Origin: a virus
Strand: one strand, 5' to 3'
DNA length: 22,417 bases
IMG/VR virus record: IMGVR_UViG_3300050821_018847
Coordinates: 1 to 22,417 of that record
Under the pieces are notes generated by a model. The model searched no databases and was not told where the DNA came from. It was given only the letters and a program-made list of their open reading frames with translations. Below are positions 21,527 to 22,417 of the stretch, one piece after another; the first letter of the stretch is position 1, and each line of letters starts with the position of its first letter. Both the position numbers and the translations under genes were made by a program.

Positions 21527-22417
21527 ATATGTTTAACTCAAAAGGTGAGCTAAACGCGAGCTCATTAAAGGATAGCTTACAGAATATCCTTAAATTCGCG
21601 TCAATTCTTGAGGAAAATACACCCTCAAATCTTGGTCTCGCTGGCCAACCTTCACTTTCAGATGACCGACGTGACGATCTAATCGCACGAGCAATTTCTA
21701 CAAGCGATGGCAAAGTTGCATTAGCACAAGCAATGGCTAATCCAATCCGTAGAAATCTCGATTATCATGGGATCGCTCGTAGGGCATTAGTGGTTGATCC
21801 ATTACCTCAAGGGGCGCTACCCGTATATGACCGTGATATCGATGTTGCCGCAGTTGTTATTTCAAGCAACGGTACAGGTCCCGAGAGCCGCGTTTTCGGT
21901 GATCGCGTAACTGTTCCCGAGTTTGAAATTTTCGCCAATCCAACAGTTCGTATTGCCGAAGTCAAACGACGCCGCTTCAATGTAATTGACAGAGCAGTTC
22001 AAAAGGCTCGTCAAGAGATCATGGCACAAGAAGATGCCAACGTTTTCGCAGCTTTAGACGCAGCAGCTTCAGTTGAGAATACACTAACTGACATTGCCGA
22101 CGCTGGACTTCTAAAACGAGATCTAGTCGAAATCAAACAACAAATTGATCGTTGGGACCTAGTAACGACCAAATATTTCATGAATATCAATGAATTCACC
22201 GATATCCTCAAATGGGGTTCTGGTGGTGGTCAAGGCGTTGGCGGCGGCGATTTCGATCCCGTGACAATGCGAGAAGTTCTACAAACAGGGCTTTATGCTC
22301 ACATTTGGGGAACTGACATTATGGTATCAAAGATTGTTCCACCAGGGACTGTTTATGGTGCTTCAGATCCAGAGTTCGTTGGAGTTATGCCAGTCAGACA
22401 GGACATCGAAGTTTTAC
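21523..22417 (+). CDS. Major capsid protein, 3' end outside the window
   Basis: 298 complete codons are visible from ATG 21523 (ATG 21529 is an alternative), with GGAG seven bases upstream. A variable N-terminus (1-80) is followed by 'NPIRRNLDYHGIARRALVVD', 'PLPQGALPVYDRDIDVAAVV', 'ESRVFGDRVTVPEFEIFANP', a charged long helix ('VIDRAVQKARQEIMAQEDAN') and 'TTKYFMNINEFTDILKWGSG'. This order (N-arm, extended loop, spine helix, then P-domain and A-domain strands) fits HK97-fold capsid proteins of large phages. The N-terminal ~50 residues may be cut by the protease encoded at 4437. C-rich codon choice fits very high expression. Codons 98-106 are the segment copied upstream of the endonuclease gene. 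Confidence 0.87.
   Translation, partial: MNMFNSKGELNASSLKDSLQNILKFASILEENTPSNLGLAGQPSLSDDRRDDLIARAISTSDGKVALAQAMANPIRRNLDYHGIARRALVVDPLPQGALPVYDRDIDVAAVVISSNGTGPESRVFGDRVTVPEFEIFANPTVRIAEVKRRRFNVIDRAVQKARQEIMAQEDANVFAALDAAASVENTLTDIADAGLLKRDLVEIKQQIDRWDLVTTKYFMNINEFTDILKWGSGGGQGVGGGDFDPVTMREVLQTGLYAHIWGTDIMVSKIVPPGTVYGASDPEFVGVMPVRQDIEVL

Noticed and set aside
21344-21838. The 23-bp inverted repeat as ends of an invertible promoter segment
   Set aside because: Inversion would cut through the capsid coding sequence and separate its start, and no site-specific recombinase gene is present in the window.
1-22417. Alternative genetic code (TAG or TGA reassigned), as in some large phages
   Set aside because: Structural genes end mostly in TAA at natural boundaries, and TGA and TAG stops also fall at sensible gene ends; no in-frame stop interrupts a recognisable protein.
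1-22417. CRISPR arrays, tRNA genes or insertion sequences
   Set aside because: No regularly spaced repeats, cloverleaf-like sequences or transposase genes were seen; the mobile genes are all homing endonucleases.

Overview
The window is a late, structural block of a large tailed bacteriophage (Caudoviricetes). Evidence: a major capsid protein gene (5' part) at the right edge; a prohead protease joined to a very large scaffold-like region; a virion-type lytic transglycosylase; two beta-rich, decoration-like proteins; many helical proteins of unknown function; and four homing endonuclease genes. Genes are tightly packed, almost all on the + strand, and AT-rich. They use the standard code with a strong TAA preference. 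The number of structural genes of unknown function suggests a jumbo-type phage. The host cannot be named; Shine-Dalgarno sequences and sigma70-like boxes only say it is a bacterium.

Layout. Positions 1-4240 hold a proline-rich protein (5' end missing), a transglycosylase with an EF-hand, a small probably beta-rich protein, a helical protein with an 'RKLPNGKWRV' module, a Cys-based tyrosine phosphatase-like protein and a helical protein. Positions 4269-9905 are the head-assembly block: a 54-aa protein, the 1193-aa protease-scaffold (two internal in-frame starts with good ribosome binding sites), a zinc-knuckle/lysine-rich protein, two small paralogues and a 98/107-aa protein whose start region is a 27-bp tandem duplication. 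Position 10030 begins a decoration-like protein whose two ends each have an inverted copy just outside or at the gene. A LAGLIDADG endonuclease gene follows. Positions 11683-17642 are five consecutive unknown virion proteins, some with membrane segments and one with a peptidoglycan-binding-like motif; they are candidates for internal or ejection proteins. A second beta-rich protein (17776) ends in the only clear intrinsic terminator. A minus-strand cassette follows (GIY-YIG, then two double-HNH genes), and then the capsid gene.

Most notable: the GIY-YIG gene has its own sigma70-like promoter, divergent from and sharing its -35 box with the capsid promoter. Its predicted mRNA begins with a 23-bp perfect copy of capsid codons 98-106. 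I-TevI represses its own gene by binding a homing-site-like operator, so the capsid segment may be the target of this endonuclease and the leader copy its operator. The LAGLIDADG gene shows a parallel arrangement, an 18-bp perfect inverted copy of the end of the neighbouring structural gene directly upstream of it. These are inferences from sequence. No database search or folding program was run, and family names rest on motifs read by eye.
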